Below, piece after piece: positions 23,886-32,351 of a stretch of 64,000 nucleotides of DNA. The DNA lies in contig NZ_JBDJKW010000017.1 in NCBI RefSeq assembly GCF_039673065.1, positions 1-64,000 on the forward strand, read 5' to 3'. Position 1 is the first letter of the stretch. The number at the start of each line of letters is the position of its first letter. The notes beneath the pieces were generated by a model. It did not search any database. It was given only the letters and a program-made list of their open reading frames with translations, and had not been told where the DNA came from. The position numbers and the translations under genes were made by a program. This stretch comes from Allobosea sp039673065 (lineage in GTDB: Bacteria; Pseudomonadota; Alphaproteobacteria; Rhizobiales; Beijerinckiaceae).

Positions 23886-26149
23886 GCCCGACCAAACGCA
23901 TCGCCTTCATCGGCAACTCGCTGCCCCGTCGTTGCGGGATCGCGACCTTCACCACCGATCTGCAGCAGGCGATCGCATCCTCCGATGTCGACACCTCCAT
24001 CGTCGCGATGAACGACCATGGCAACGGCTACGATTATCCGTTTTCCGTGCATTGTCAGATTTCCGACCAGCGGCTCGAAGACTATGCGCGTGCCGCCGAT
24101 TTCCTGAACGAGGGCCGCTTCGATGTCGTCTCCCTCCAGCACGAGTTCGGCATCTTCGGCGGCGAGGCCGGGAGCCATATCATGGCGCTGCTGTCGCGCC
24201 TGACCATGCCCGTCGTCACCACGCTCCATACCGTTCTGGCCGAGCCGACGCCGCTGCAGCGCGACGTGATGGAACGGATCGTCGATGCCTCGGCCCGCGT
24301 CGTCGTCATGGCGGAGAAGGGGCGCGACCTGTTGCGAACCGTCTATCGATTGCCGGCGGACAAGATCGAGGTGATCGCGCACGGCATTCCGGAATTCGCC
24401 TTTGTCGAGCCAGATGAAGCCAAGGAACGGCTGGGCTTCGGCGGGCATTCCGTCATCCTGACGTTCGGCCTGCTGTCACCCAACAAGGGCATCGAGGTGA
24501 TGATTGACGCGATGCCCTCGATCCTGAGGCGGCGCTCCGATGCAATGTATGTCGTTCTGGGCGCGACGCATCCCCATCTCGTCCGCGAGCATGGCGAGGC
24601 CTATCGTGAAAGCCTGATGGCGCGTGTGCGCGAACTCGGGGTCGAAGACCATGTCGTCTTCCTCGACCGGTTCGTCGATCAGGCGACGCTGCTCGGCTTC
24701 ATTTCGATGTGCGATGTCTACGTCACGCCCTATCTCAACGAAGCGCAGATGACGTCGGGCACGCTGTCCTACAGTTTCGGGCTGGGCAAGGCCGTGGTTT
24801 CGACGCCCTATTGGCACGCCAGGGAATTGCTTGCCGACGGGCGCGGCATCCTGGTGCCGTTCGGCGATGTCGTCGCCATCGGCAACGAGATCGCGGGCTT
24901 GCTGACCGATGCTCCGCGGCGCCAGGCCATGAGGCTGCGCGCCTATGCGAGCAGCCGGTCGATGACCTGGGAGCGGACCGCGAAGCGCTATCTCGCCGCC
25001 TTCGAGACGGCGCGCCGAAGTCGTGTGTTGAGCGCTGTTGCGGGGTCAAGCCAGCCGAGGGCCCTGCCGGCAATGGCGCCGCCACCGGAGATGCAGACCG
25101 GCCACCTCCTGTCCATGTGCGACGGCACCGGGCTGTTCCAGCACGCCGTTCATTCCGTGCCGGATCGCTCGCATGGCTATTGCGTCGATGACAATGCTCG
25201 CGCTCTGCTCCTCGCCAATGCTTTGAACGGCACCGGCGAGATGCGTTTGCCGGACGCACTTACGGCACGCTTCGCGTCCTTCGTCCAGCATGCCTGGAAT
25301 CCTGATCGACGGCGCTTCCGCAATTTCATGAGCTTCGATCGGCGCTGGCTCGAGGAGGCCGGGTCGGAGGACAGCCATGGGCGTACGCTGTGGGCGCTCG
25401 GTGTCTGCGCGCGCGACGATGCGAGCGCTTCGCGGCGGCAATGGGCTACCGCTCTGTTCGCCGAGGCCTTGCCCGCCATCGAGCGTTTCAGTTCCCCGCG
25501 TGCCTGGGCTTTTGCCTTGCTGGGTCTTGATGCTCATTGCACCACGACGGCCGCCATCTCGCTCCGTACGCGTCTCGCCGACCGCCTGCTCGGCCTGATC
25601 GCGACGGTCGAGACGCCGGACTGGATCTGGTTCGAGGATGGGCTCTCCTACGACAACGCGCGCCTGCCCCAAGCCCTGATCGCGACGGGACTGACGATGA
25701 AGATGCCGGCCTATGTCGAAGCCGGGCTGCGCTCGCTGCGTTGGCTCACGCATCTCCAGACAACGCGGGCAGGCCTGTTCAGGCCTGTCGGCTCGGAGAG
25801 TTTCGGCGACAAGCGTAGCCCACCGAAGGCTTTCGATCAGCAGCCACTGGAAGCGACGGCGGCTATTTCAGCCTGCCTCGCCGCCTGGCGCGCCGACGGC
25901 GATCCGCAATGGCGCAACGAAGCCGCGCGCGCTTTCGCCTGGTTCCTGGGCGACAATGACCTCTCCACGCCCCTCGTCGACCTGGACACCGGGGCCTGCC
26001 GCGACGGCCTCCATCGCGATCGGCCGAACGAGAACCGCGGTGGCGAATCCGTGGTATCGTACCTGCTCAGCCTCGCCGAGATTCGCCAGCTTGCCCGCGT
26101 CAGCGGGGATCGCCCGAAACTGGCGCCGCTTCGTATCTTGCACGCCTGA
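23882..26149 (+). CDS. GT4 glycosyltransferase fused to a C-terminal glycosidase-like domain
   Basis: A 755-residue two-domain protein. Residues 1-385 are a GT-B fold: the start IAFIGNSLPRRCGIATFTTD, then HEFGIFGGEAGSH, VVTTLHTVL, GLLSPNKGIEVMI, DVYVTPYLNEAQMTSGTLSY and LVPFGD. The last block includes the donor-binding E of family 4. Residues 400-740 resemble an alpha/alpha-toroid glycosidase or epimerase-like domain (DRSHGYCVDDNARALLLANAL, WIWFEDGLSYDNARLPQALI). It may build or process a mannose-containing glycan. It sits between manA and a GH130 gene on one strand. The exact donor and product cannot be read from the sequence. Confidence 0.88.
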   Translation: MSPTKRIAFIGNSLPRRCGIATFTTDLQQAIASSDVDTSIVAMNDHGNGYDYPFSVHCQISDQRLEDYARAADFLNEGRFDVVSLQHEFGIFGGEAGSHIMALLSRLTMPVVTTLHTVLAEPTPLQRDVMERIVDASARVVVMAEKGRDLLRTVYRLPADKIEVIAHGIPEFAFVEPDEAKERLGFGGHSVILTFGLLSPNKGIEVMIDAMPSILRRRSDAMYVVLGATHPHLVREHGEAYRESLMARVRELGVEDHVVFLDRFVDQATLLGFISMCDVYVTPYLNEAQMTSGTLSYSFGLGKAVVSTPYWHARELLADGRGILVPFGDVVAIGNEIAGLLTDAPRRQAMRLRAYASSRSMTWERTAKRYLAAFETARRSRVLSAVAGSSQPRALPAMAPPPEMQTGHLLSMCDGTGLFQHAVHSVPDRSHGYCVDDNARALLLANALNGTGEMRLPDALTARFASFVQHAWNPDRRRFRNFMSFDRRWLEEAGSEDSHGRTLWALGVCARDDASASRRQWATALFAEALPAIERFSSPRAWAFALLGLDAHCTTTAAISLRTRLADRLLGLIATVETPDWIWFEDGLSYDNARLPQALIATGLTMKMPAYVEAGLRSLRWLTHLQTTRAGLFRPVGSESFGDKRSPPKAFDQQPLEATAAISACLAAWRADGDPQWRNEAARAFAWFLGDNDLSTPLVDLDTGACRDGLHRDRPNENRGGESVVSYLLSLAEIRQLARVSGDRPKLAPLRILHA

Positions 26150-26188
26150 GCTTTCGGCGACCTTGCTCAAAACAGATCGGCGGACGTC

Positions 26189-27565
26189 TTGTCCCAGCCC
26201 AGTTTCCTGAACCGGCAGACCCTGTACCTGCATCCCGACCCCTCCCGGATCGTCGTGCGTCGGTTCGGCCCCGCGGGCGAGCCACGGGATTTCAATCCTG
26301 CCGAGAAGGCGAAGGCGAACCACATCGTCGAGCGGGTTCTGTCGCTCGCCCCGGAGGAGGCGACGAACCTGCTTGCCGAGGTTCTGGAAAATTTCAACGG
26401 CCGGCACCGCAACCTGCTGGCGAGGTTCGAGACGCGCGCCGATGAGATGGAGGATGCCTTCGCCGCTCACGGCGCCTTTACCAAGGTCCAACGCCAGCTG
26501 GTCGGGGCCTATTTCCTGCACGAGTATTCGTTCGAGGCAGCGGCGCTCTTCAATCCCAGCATCGTGTTGCATCCTGACCAGTCCGATGCTCCTGCGGGCG
26601 GGTTGCGCTTCATCTTGAGCGTTCGCGCCGTCGGAGAGGGGCATATCTCGTCTCTGACGTTTCGCTCCGGGACTATCGGGGCCGGTGGCGAGATCAGCAT
26701 CGATCCGACCTCGCGTCTGGCGACGATCGCCACCCTGCATAATCGGATGGCCCGGCTCGACGGCGAGGATGTCGAGGTTGTTTTCGCTGCTGATAGCGAC
26801 ATCAGCGAGCGGGTGATCTTTCCCGTGACCGCGTCGCAGTCGAACGGCATCGAGGACGCGCGCTTCGTCGCGTTCGAGGAGGATGACGGCACCGTCTATC
26901 GCGCTACCTATACGGCCTATGACGGCCGGTCGATCCGCTCGGAGCTGATCGAGACCCGCGACTTCCTGTCGTTCCGGCTGTCTCCGCTGCGAGGCTCCGC
27001 CGCCGTGAACAAAGGCATGGCGTTGTTCCCGCGCAAGCTGGGCGGTCGCTACGCGATGATCTCCCGGCAGGACAATGAGAACCTCTACCTGATCTATTCG
27101 GATGATCTCCTGACCTGGAACGGCGGCGTCGCGATCCTGAAGCCCCAGTACCCGTGGGAGTTCGTGCAGCTCGGCACCTGCGGCTCGCCGATCGAGCTCG
27201 ACGAGGGCTGGCTGCTCCTGATCCACGGCGTCGGGGCGGTGCGAAAATACACGATCGGTGCGGTCCTACTCGACAAGGCGGACCCTTCGAAAGTGCTGGG
27301 ACGCCTGCGCCACCCTTTCGTCCAGCCCGATGCCTCGGAACGGGAAGGCTACGTGCCGAATGTCGTCTACACCTGCGGCGCGGTGCGCCACGGCGACATG
27401 ATCGTCCTGCCCTATGCGGTTTCGGACACCTTCTGCCATTTCGCCACGGTGAAGGTCGCAGCACTGCTGGAAGCGATGGAGCCGGGCTGCGCAATCACAA
27501 ATGCACCCGACAAAGACAAGCGGCTTTCCGCCGGACAGCCCGCTCTCGAAAGCGAAAAGCCATGA
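26189..27565 (+). CDS. glycoside hydrolase family 130 protein (mannoside phosphorylase or mannosidase type)
   Basis: A 458-residue five-bladed beta-propeller enzyme. The general acid Asp is in NGIEDARFV. Other GH130 signatures are YTAYDGR, NKGMALFPRKLGGRYAMISR, LIYSDDLLTWNG, LGTCGSPIELDEGWLL and YTIGAVLLD. The family phosphorolyses or hydrolyses beta-mannosides. I cannot decide between the two without the phosphate-site residues. An N-terminal extension of about 100 residues precedes the propeller. The start appears to be TTG 26189. It follows the GT4 gene by 39 bases and overlaps the next small gene. Confidence 0.9.
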   Translation: MSQPSFLNRQTLYLHPDPSRIVVRRFGPAGEPRDFNPAEKAKANHIVERVLSLAPEEATNLLAEVLENFNGRHRNLLARFETRADEMEDAFAAHGAFTKVQRQLVGAYFLHEYSFEAAALFNPSIVLHPDQSDAPAGGLRFILSVRAVGEGHISSLTFRSGTIGAGGEISIDPTSRLATIATLHNRMARLDGEDVEVVFAADSDISERVIFPVTASQSNGIEDARFVAFEEDDGTVYRATYTAYDGRSIRSELIETRDFLSFRLSPLRGSAAVNKGMALFPRKLGGRYAMISRQDNENLYLIYSDDLLTWNGGVAILKPQYPWEFVQLGTCGSPIELDEGWLLLIHGVGAVRKYTIGAVLLDKADPSKVLGRLRHPFVQPDASEREGYVPNVVYTCGAVRHGDMIVLPYAVSDTFCHFATVKVAALLEAMEPGCAITNAPDKDKRLSAGQPALESEKP

Positions 27566-27792
27566 CCGAACGTCCCATCCAGGTCGGCGATACCGTGCGC
27601 CTGTCGTTCGGCTTCGCCGATCGCTCTGGAGAGGGGGATTACGAGATTATTCGCGTGATGCCGGCGCGGGAGAGCGGCGAGCGTCATTACCGGGTTCGAG
27701 GCATCGATGGCCGCGAAAGGGCGATCGGTCACAACCAGATCATTGTTTCAAAAACAAAGGCCAAATCGCCGGTATCCGGCTCTCGGGAATGA
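27562..27792 (+). CDS. small cytoplasmic protein of unknown function, SH3-like composition
   Basis: A 76-residue protein starting at ATG 27562, overlapping the GH130 stop (ATGA). The sequence VGDTVRLSFGFADRSGEGDY, then EIIRVMPARESGERHYRVRG, has the alternating pattern of a small beta-barrel similar to KOW or SH3-like folds. No named family is recognised. Coupled translation suggests it belongs to the sugar operon, but the fold gives no enzymatic hint. Confidence 0.7.
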   Translation: MTERPIQVGDTVRLSFGFADRSGEGDYEIIRVMPARESGERHYRVRGIDGRERAIGHNQIIVSKTKAKSPVSGSRE

Positions 27793-27850
27793 TCAGGAGC
27801 GGCCCGGCATCGACCAGGAGGCTGTCGCCGCCCATCAGGAGGAAAGCAGA

Positions 27851-28213
27851 ATGACCGAGCATTCAAAATCCCGGACCCAGGCGGAGGCTGCGTTCCTGAA
27901 GACGCAGACCCAATCGCTGTCGCGGAATCGCCTTCTGTCGGAGACAGAAAGCCTCAACCACGAACGCGACGCGAAGACGGCCCGGCTGACTTTCGCGGAC
28001 GGCCTGCCGACGCCGTGCTACCTCGGCATAGGTCTCACCGGTCTCAGCGAGGATTGCGTCAGCCTTGGTGACGCTCAGCCAGCGGCGGATGGCAACGTCG
28101 ACATAAACAGGATCGATTTCGACGCCGAAGGCCCGTCGCCCGAGGCGCTCGGCTGCCATCATCGTCGTGCCCGAGCCAATGAAGGCGTCGAGCACGATGT
28201 CGCCGCGGCGTGA
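27851..28213 (+). pseudogene. truncated small rhizobial protein gene, fused to methyltransferase antisense DNA
   Basis: A strong ribosome site (AGGAGG) precedes ATG 27851. The first 46 codons (KSRTQAEAAFLKTQTQ ... DAKTARL) match the start of a small alphaproteobacterial protein type that normally continues with (K/R)ALRLAK. Instead, at about 27988 the sequence switches to the reverse complement of the ParB-methyltransferase 3' end, giving a meaningless tail to 28213. The gene is therefore broken by a recombination or insertion event. Family match is from memory; the switch is inferred from both strands. Confidence 0.6.
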
Positions 28214-29317
28214 GCAATCGCGAATTGCGTCAGCGACGAGCGCGACCGGCTTCACGGTCGGGTGCATCTTCAGCTCGTCGAGCCGCCCAGCCCGGAAGCT
28301 GTTGATGCCGGCATAGTGCCAGACATTGCTGCGGCTACGCCCGCTCTGGCCCAGCCCGAAATTGTTGACGTGCGCCCCCCCGCCCTTCTTGAACACGAAA
28401 ACGAGCTCGTGCTGCGAGCGGTAGAAACTCCCCTGCCCCGCGTTGGACTTCACCCACACGCAGAGATTCTTCAGCTCCGAGAACACGGCGGTTCCCGCTG
28501 CCATCAGCTCGCCGACATGGCGCCAGTCCATGCAGACGAAATGGATCGAGCCGTCGACCGCATTGCGCTCGCAGACGGCAAGGCTCTCGGTCAGAAAGGT
28601 CGTGAAGGCCTCGGCGCTCATCTCCCCCGAGGCGAAGGCGAACTCTGGGTGTTTGATCGCACCGCGGCCCTGGACATGGCCGAGGAAGGGCACGTTGTAG
28701 GGCGGATCAATAAAGACCATCTGCGCCTGTCCCCCTTCCATCAATCGGGCGACAGCGGCCTCATCACGAGCGTCGGCGCAGATCAGCCTATGACGACCGA
28801 GCAGCCAGAGATCGCCCTTCTCGACAGCCGGGTCGCCTGCTGCTGGAACCTGATCGTCGGGTTCAGCCTCATCATCGAGATCGGCCGCCAGAGCATCGAT
28901 CTCAGCCGCATCGAAGCCTGTCAGCGTGATATCCAATCCCTCTGCATCGAGTAGGCTAGTGAGTTCGCCAAGTTCGACTGCGAGCAAGTCCCGGTCCCAG
29001 CCAGCATTCTCAGCGATTTTGTTGTCGGCCAGCATCAGCGCCCGCCGCTGAGCCGCACTGAGCCCGGCAATGCAGAGGGTCGGGATTTCGTCGAGCCGCA
29101 GTTCCGCAGCCGCACACAGACGACCATGGCCCGCGAGCACTCCGCCCTTCTCATCGATCAGCACAGGATTGGTGAAGCCGAACTGCTCGATGCTCCGCGC
29201 GATCTGGGCGACCTGAGCTTTGGAATGAGTGCGCGCGTTCCGCGCGGACGGACGAAGCGACGCAATCGGGCGAAGTTCGATCTGTCGTGAAATTTGAATG
29301 CTAGGATTGGGTTTCAA
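27863..29317 (-). CDS. DNA methyltransferase with N-terminal ParB-like domain
   Basis: A 484-residue protein. Residues 12-110 are a ParB/Srx-like domain (ELRPIASLRPSARNARTHSK, GFTNPVLIDEKGGVLAGHGR). An N6-adenine or N4-cytosine type methyltransferase follows: the catalytic DPPY in MVFIDPPYNVPFLGHV, then MDWRHVGELM, KMHPTVKP and the SAM-binding DAFIGSGTTMMAAERLGRR. The TTG start 29317 has GGAG nine bases ahead. The last 40 or so residues are antisense to the broken small gene, so the natural C-terminus was lost at about 27988. Such ParB-methylases sit in prophages and islands; no matching restriction gene is visible. Confidence 0.88.
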   Translation of the reverse strand: MKPNPSIQISRQIELRPIASLRPSARNARTHSKAQVAQIARSIEQFGFTNPVLIDEKGGVLAGHGRLCAAAELRLDEIPTLCIAGLSAAQRRALMLADNKIAENAGWDRDLLAVELGELTSLLDAEGLDITLTGFDAAEIDALAADLDDEAEPDDQVPAAGDPAVEKGDLWLLGRHRLICADARDEAAVARLMEGGQAQMVFIDPPYNVPFLGHVQGRGAIKHPEFAFASGEMSAEAFTTFLTESLAVCERNAVDGSIHFVCMDWRHVGELMAAGTAVFSELKNLCVWVKSNAGQGSFYRSQHELVFVFKKGGGAHVNNFGLGQSGRSRSNVWHYAGINSFRAGRLDELKMHPTVKPVALVADAIRDCSRRGDIVLDAFIGSGTTMMAAERLGRRAFGVEIDPVYVDVAIRRWLSVTKADAILAETGETYAEVARRRQAVRESQPGRLRVAFVVEAFCLRQKAIPRQRLGLRLQERSLRLGPGF

Positions 29318-29348
29318 TTTTGCAAACTCCGCGCTGGTCGTCGTGGAT

Positions 29349-30047
29349 TCAGGTGCCGCGTCTGCGCCCGCGGCGCGCCGGCTGCGTGTTCGACAACAGG
29401 TGATTGAGCTGGATGAACGGGTTCATGAGCTCGACGACGAGCGTGGGACTATTCGAATAGCCATCCAGCTTCAGTCGCCTTTCGAGCTCCTTTTTTCCTC
29501 GGCAGATATTGTCGGGTCGGGGCCCATCCTTGCCCGCGATCGTGCGCGTCACGTCCCCGACAGCTTCGAGGTCCGCATGGATACAAAAGAACACCATGTT
29601 CTCGAGGCCCTCGACCACATTGCCCTTCGCGAGGAGCTTCTCCCGTCCAACCGCGTTCGCGGCAGCGACAACCGTCCCCTCGATATCGAGCAGCGAGGCG
29701 ATATCCACTTCGCTCATTCTTCGGTGCTCTCGCTCAAGCGCCTCGCGAAACCTGCGAAGTGAAGAGAGCGCTTTGCCCTGCGGCAAGCCGCAACTCATCA
29801 AGCGCAGAGCGATAAACAAGGCGAGCACAGAATACGCCGAGAAGGTGACATCGCGCCCAGAGCCGACCGCATCGCTGTCATGAAACGCGAATACAGAAGG
29901 TGTGACGCTACCCGATGGCGGCTTACTCTTTCGATCGAGGTCGAGCAGACGCTTGATCCGAGTCATTATGATATCGTCCGGCAAGCCCGAGTAGCTCGAC
30001 CGAATGGCCTTAATTAGGACCTCGTTGACTTGGTTGCGCTTGAACAT
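29349..30047 (-). CDS. hypothetical protein paired with the ParB-methyltransferase
   Basis: About 232 residues from ATG 30047, which has GAGG six bases ahead (GTG 30065 is a less likely start). I recognise no family. It is cytoplasmic, mixed charge, with a basic C-terminus (RRGRRRGT). Visible stretches are VNEVLIKAIRSSYSGLPDD, DIASLLDIEGTVVAAANAV and ICRGKKELERRLKLDG. It lies 31 bases upstream of the methyltransferase on the same strand, so they probably form a unit of mobile origin. Base composition is lower in GC than the flanking chromosome. Confidence 0.65.
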   Translation of the reverse strand: MFKRNQVNEVLIKAIRSSYSGLPDDIIMTRIKRLLDLDRKSKPPSGSVTPSVFAFHDSDAVGSGRDVTFSAYSVLALFIALRLMSCGLPQGKALSSLRRFREALEREHRRMSEVDIASLLDIEGTVVAAANAVGREKLLAKGNVVEGLENMVFFCIHADLEAVGDVTRTIAGKDGPRPDNICRGKKELERRLKLDGYSNSPTLVVELMNPFIQLNHLLSNTQPARRGRRRGT

Positions 30048-30897
30048 TGAAACCTCAGTACGCACCGCAATCTGCAGCAGCGGAATTGCGGTGTCAAGTT
30101 GGACTTTTATTTCAGGGCGCGCAACGCCTTGCTCCGGGCGACAACTCCGGCTGACGGCCGCTGATCAACAGTCGAAGTTTCCCTGTTCCCGCTCTAGGGA
30201 GAACTCTGGCTAACTCACTGAATTGTCCAAGGAAGTGTCGCGGCTTCGCGGCTGAGAAAACGCCGATTTTCCGCGGTTTCTCTGTTTCTTTCCGTGTTAG
30301 CAGGGAAACTCACTGCAGAGACGGGTGCTCGACGGACTGCCAGCAGCACCAGCGTTTTCCAGTCAGATGGACGACCTCGCCATAAGCGCCTCCGGTGCTG
30401 AAGGCGCCTGGTAGCGCGGCTTTCGCAGGCCGCGATGGCGTGGACGATCCGTGGACCGTGCCCCGCTCTGTGCTCGACCCGGGATGCCGTCATGGCCGGG
30501 TGCCGTTCGCCACATGCGATCGCCGGGCTTCATGGTCCCTGCGATCTCCGCACGTCTGTGCGCTGCGGATCAGCGTTGATGGATCGTTTTCCCCAGGCGG
30601 ACGCGCACCCTCACCGATCGCAGGAAACAAATCGCGCTGCGACGCAAGGTCAGCGACGAGCAAGGCTTTTTATTTCCGGCAGCCGGGAAAGCTCATAGAT
30701 CGCGTCGCATTCGCGCGATCATATCGCGACAGTATGTCTCCGAGAAAGACATTCTCTCACAACCATATCCGCAAAAGCCATGCGCGAAACGGAGATACAC
30801 CCCAAATTTATCAGGGCGCGGGGGTTGTCGGCGCGGGCGCCGGGATCGATGGTCCCGCGGGCGAGTACGCAGAATCGTCCAACCGGGGGGCGCCACG
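30048..30897. other. long non-coding region, right border of the accessory region
   Basis: 850 bases without a gene I can support. AACTCACTG occurs twice (near 30214 and 30307), and GTTTCCCTGTT (near 30177) is nearly the inverse of AGCAGGGAAAC (near 30299), so the 30.18-30.31 kb stretch is repeat-like. GCAGCACCAGC at 30343-30353 repeats the last 11 bases around the tRNA-Thr end (13986-13996). The last 300 bases should carry the promoter of the arginine genes, but I see no clear consensus. Confidence 0.45.
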
Positions 30898-32334
30898 ATG
30901 ACGGACAAGGCGACAGGAAAGCTGTCTCTACCGGCCCTGACGGCCATGGTCGTCGGCTCCATGGTCGGCGCCGGCATCTTCAACCTGCCGGGGCGCTTCG
31001 CCACGGCGACGGGGCCCTTCGGCGCGATCATCGCCTGGCTGGTCGCCGGCACCGGCATGTACATGCTGGCGCGCGTGTTCCAGTCGCTGGCGCAGCGCCG
31101 TCCCGACATCGATTCCGGCGTGTTCGCCTATGCCAAGGCCGGCTTCGGCGACTATATGGGCTTCCTCTCGGCCTTCGGCTACTGGCTGGGCAGTTGCCTC
31201 GGCAACGTCTTCTACTGGGTGCTGATCGGCTCGACGCTGGGGCGCTTCTTCCCGGACCTGTTCGGCGACGGCTCGAGCGCGGTGGCGATCATCGTCTCGC
31301 TGGTCGGCATCTGGGCCTTCCACTTCATGATCCTGCGCGGCGTCGAGCAGGCGGCGGTGGTCAACACCATCGTCACCATCGCCAAGGTCGTGCCGCTGCT
31401 GGTGGCGGTCATCGCCATGGCGATCGCCTTCAACTTCAGCCAGTTCTCCGAGAACTTCTTCGGCGGCGTCGGCATGCCGGAAAAGACCCTGCTCGCCCAG
31501 GTGCGCGACACCATGCTGATCACGGTGTTCGTCTTCCTCGGCATCGAGGGCGCCAGCGTCTATTCGCGCTTCGCCAAGACGCGGCGCGACGTCGGCACCG
31601 CCACCATTCTCGGCTTCGTCGGCGTCACCGGGCTGATGGTCGCCGTCACCCTGCTGCCCTACGCCACCGCGCCGCGCGCCGCGATCGCCGGGGTGCAGAA
31701 TCCCTCGCTCGCCGGGGCGCTGGAACTGGTCGTCGGCCATTGGGGCGCGGTGCTGATCTCGATCGGCGTGCTGGTCTCGGTGCTCGGCGCCTATCTCGCC
31801 TGGTCGCTGATCTGCGCCGAGGTGCTGTTCGCGGCGGCGAAGTCGAGCGACATGCCCAGGCTCTTCGCGGCGCAGAACCGCAACCGCGTGCCGGCCAATG
31901 CGCTCTGGCTGACCAATATCGTGGTCTCGCTGTTCGTGATCTCGACCTTCTGGTCCCGCGACGCCTTCAACTTCATGCTCGACATGACCAGCGTCACCGC
32001 GCTGCTGCCCTATCTGCTGGTCGCCGGCTACGGCGTGCTGGTGGCCAGGCGCGGCGAGGGCTACGAGCCCGGCCGTCCCGACAGCCGCGGGCGCGACCAG
32101 CTCTTCGCCTGGCTCGCCGTGGTCTACACCCTGTTCATGTTCGTCGCGGCCGGCCTGAAATACGTGCTGCTGGTCGCCGTGCTCTTCGTGCCCGGCACGG
32201 TCCTCTACGTCTGGGCGCGGCGCGAGCAGCGGGCGCAGCTGTTCACGCCGGTGGAGCTCGTCGTCTTCCTGGTGACGCTGGCGGGGGGGCTGATCGGCAC
32301 CTACGCGCTGCTCACCGGCCTGATCAAACCCTGA
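30898..32334 (+). CDS. APC family basic amino acid antiporter (arginine/ornithine type)
   Basis: A 478-residue permease with about 12 membrane segments. The first carries the APC helix-1 motif GSMVGAGIFNLP for substrate binding. Others include YMGFLSAFGYWLGSCLGNVF, VFVFLGIEGASVYSRFAKTR (helix 6-7 signature) and VSVLGAYLAWSLICAEVLF. Its position just before arginine deiminase (17-base gap) points to arginine uptake coupled to ornithine or citrulline export. Length and motifs match the basic amino acid/polyamine antiporter group. It is first in the operon, after the long intergenic region. Confidence 0.9.
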   Translation: MTDKATGKLSLPALTAMVVGSMVGAGIFNLPGRFATATGPFGAIIAWLVAGTGMYMLARVFQSLAQRRPDIDSGVFAYAKAGFGDYMGFLSAFGYWLGSCLGNVFYWVLIGSTLGRFFPDLFGDGSSAVAIIVSLVGIWAFHFMILRGVEQAAVVNTIVTIAKVVPLLVAVIAMAIAFNFSQFSENFFGGVGMPEKTLLAQVRDTMLITVFVFLGIEGASVYSRFAKTRRDVGTATILGFVGVTGLMVAVTLLPYATAPRAAIAGVQNPSLAGALELVVGHWGAVLISIGVLVSVLGAYLAWSLICAEVLFAAAKSSDMPRLFAAQNRNRVPANALWLTNIVVSLFVISTFWSRDAFNFMLDMTSVTALLPYLLVAGYGVLVARRGEGYEPGRPDSRGRDQLFAWLAVVYTLFMFVAAGLKYVLLVAVLFVPGTVLYVWARREQRAQLFTPVELVVFLVTLAGGLIGTYALLTGLIKP

Positions 32335-32351
32335 ACCGCGGAGTTTTCACG

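Noticed and set aside
13986..30353. GCAGCACCAGC at both ends of the A/T-rich region as attachment sites
   Set aside because: Only 11 bases match and no integrase is present, so it is kept as a weak hint rather than called as att sites.
30570..30590. FNR/ANR-like half-site before the arginine operon
   Set aside because: TTGATGGATCG matches only one half of TTGAT-N4-ATCAA; the second half is absent.
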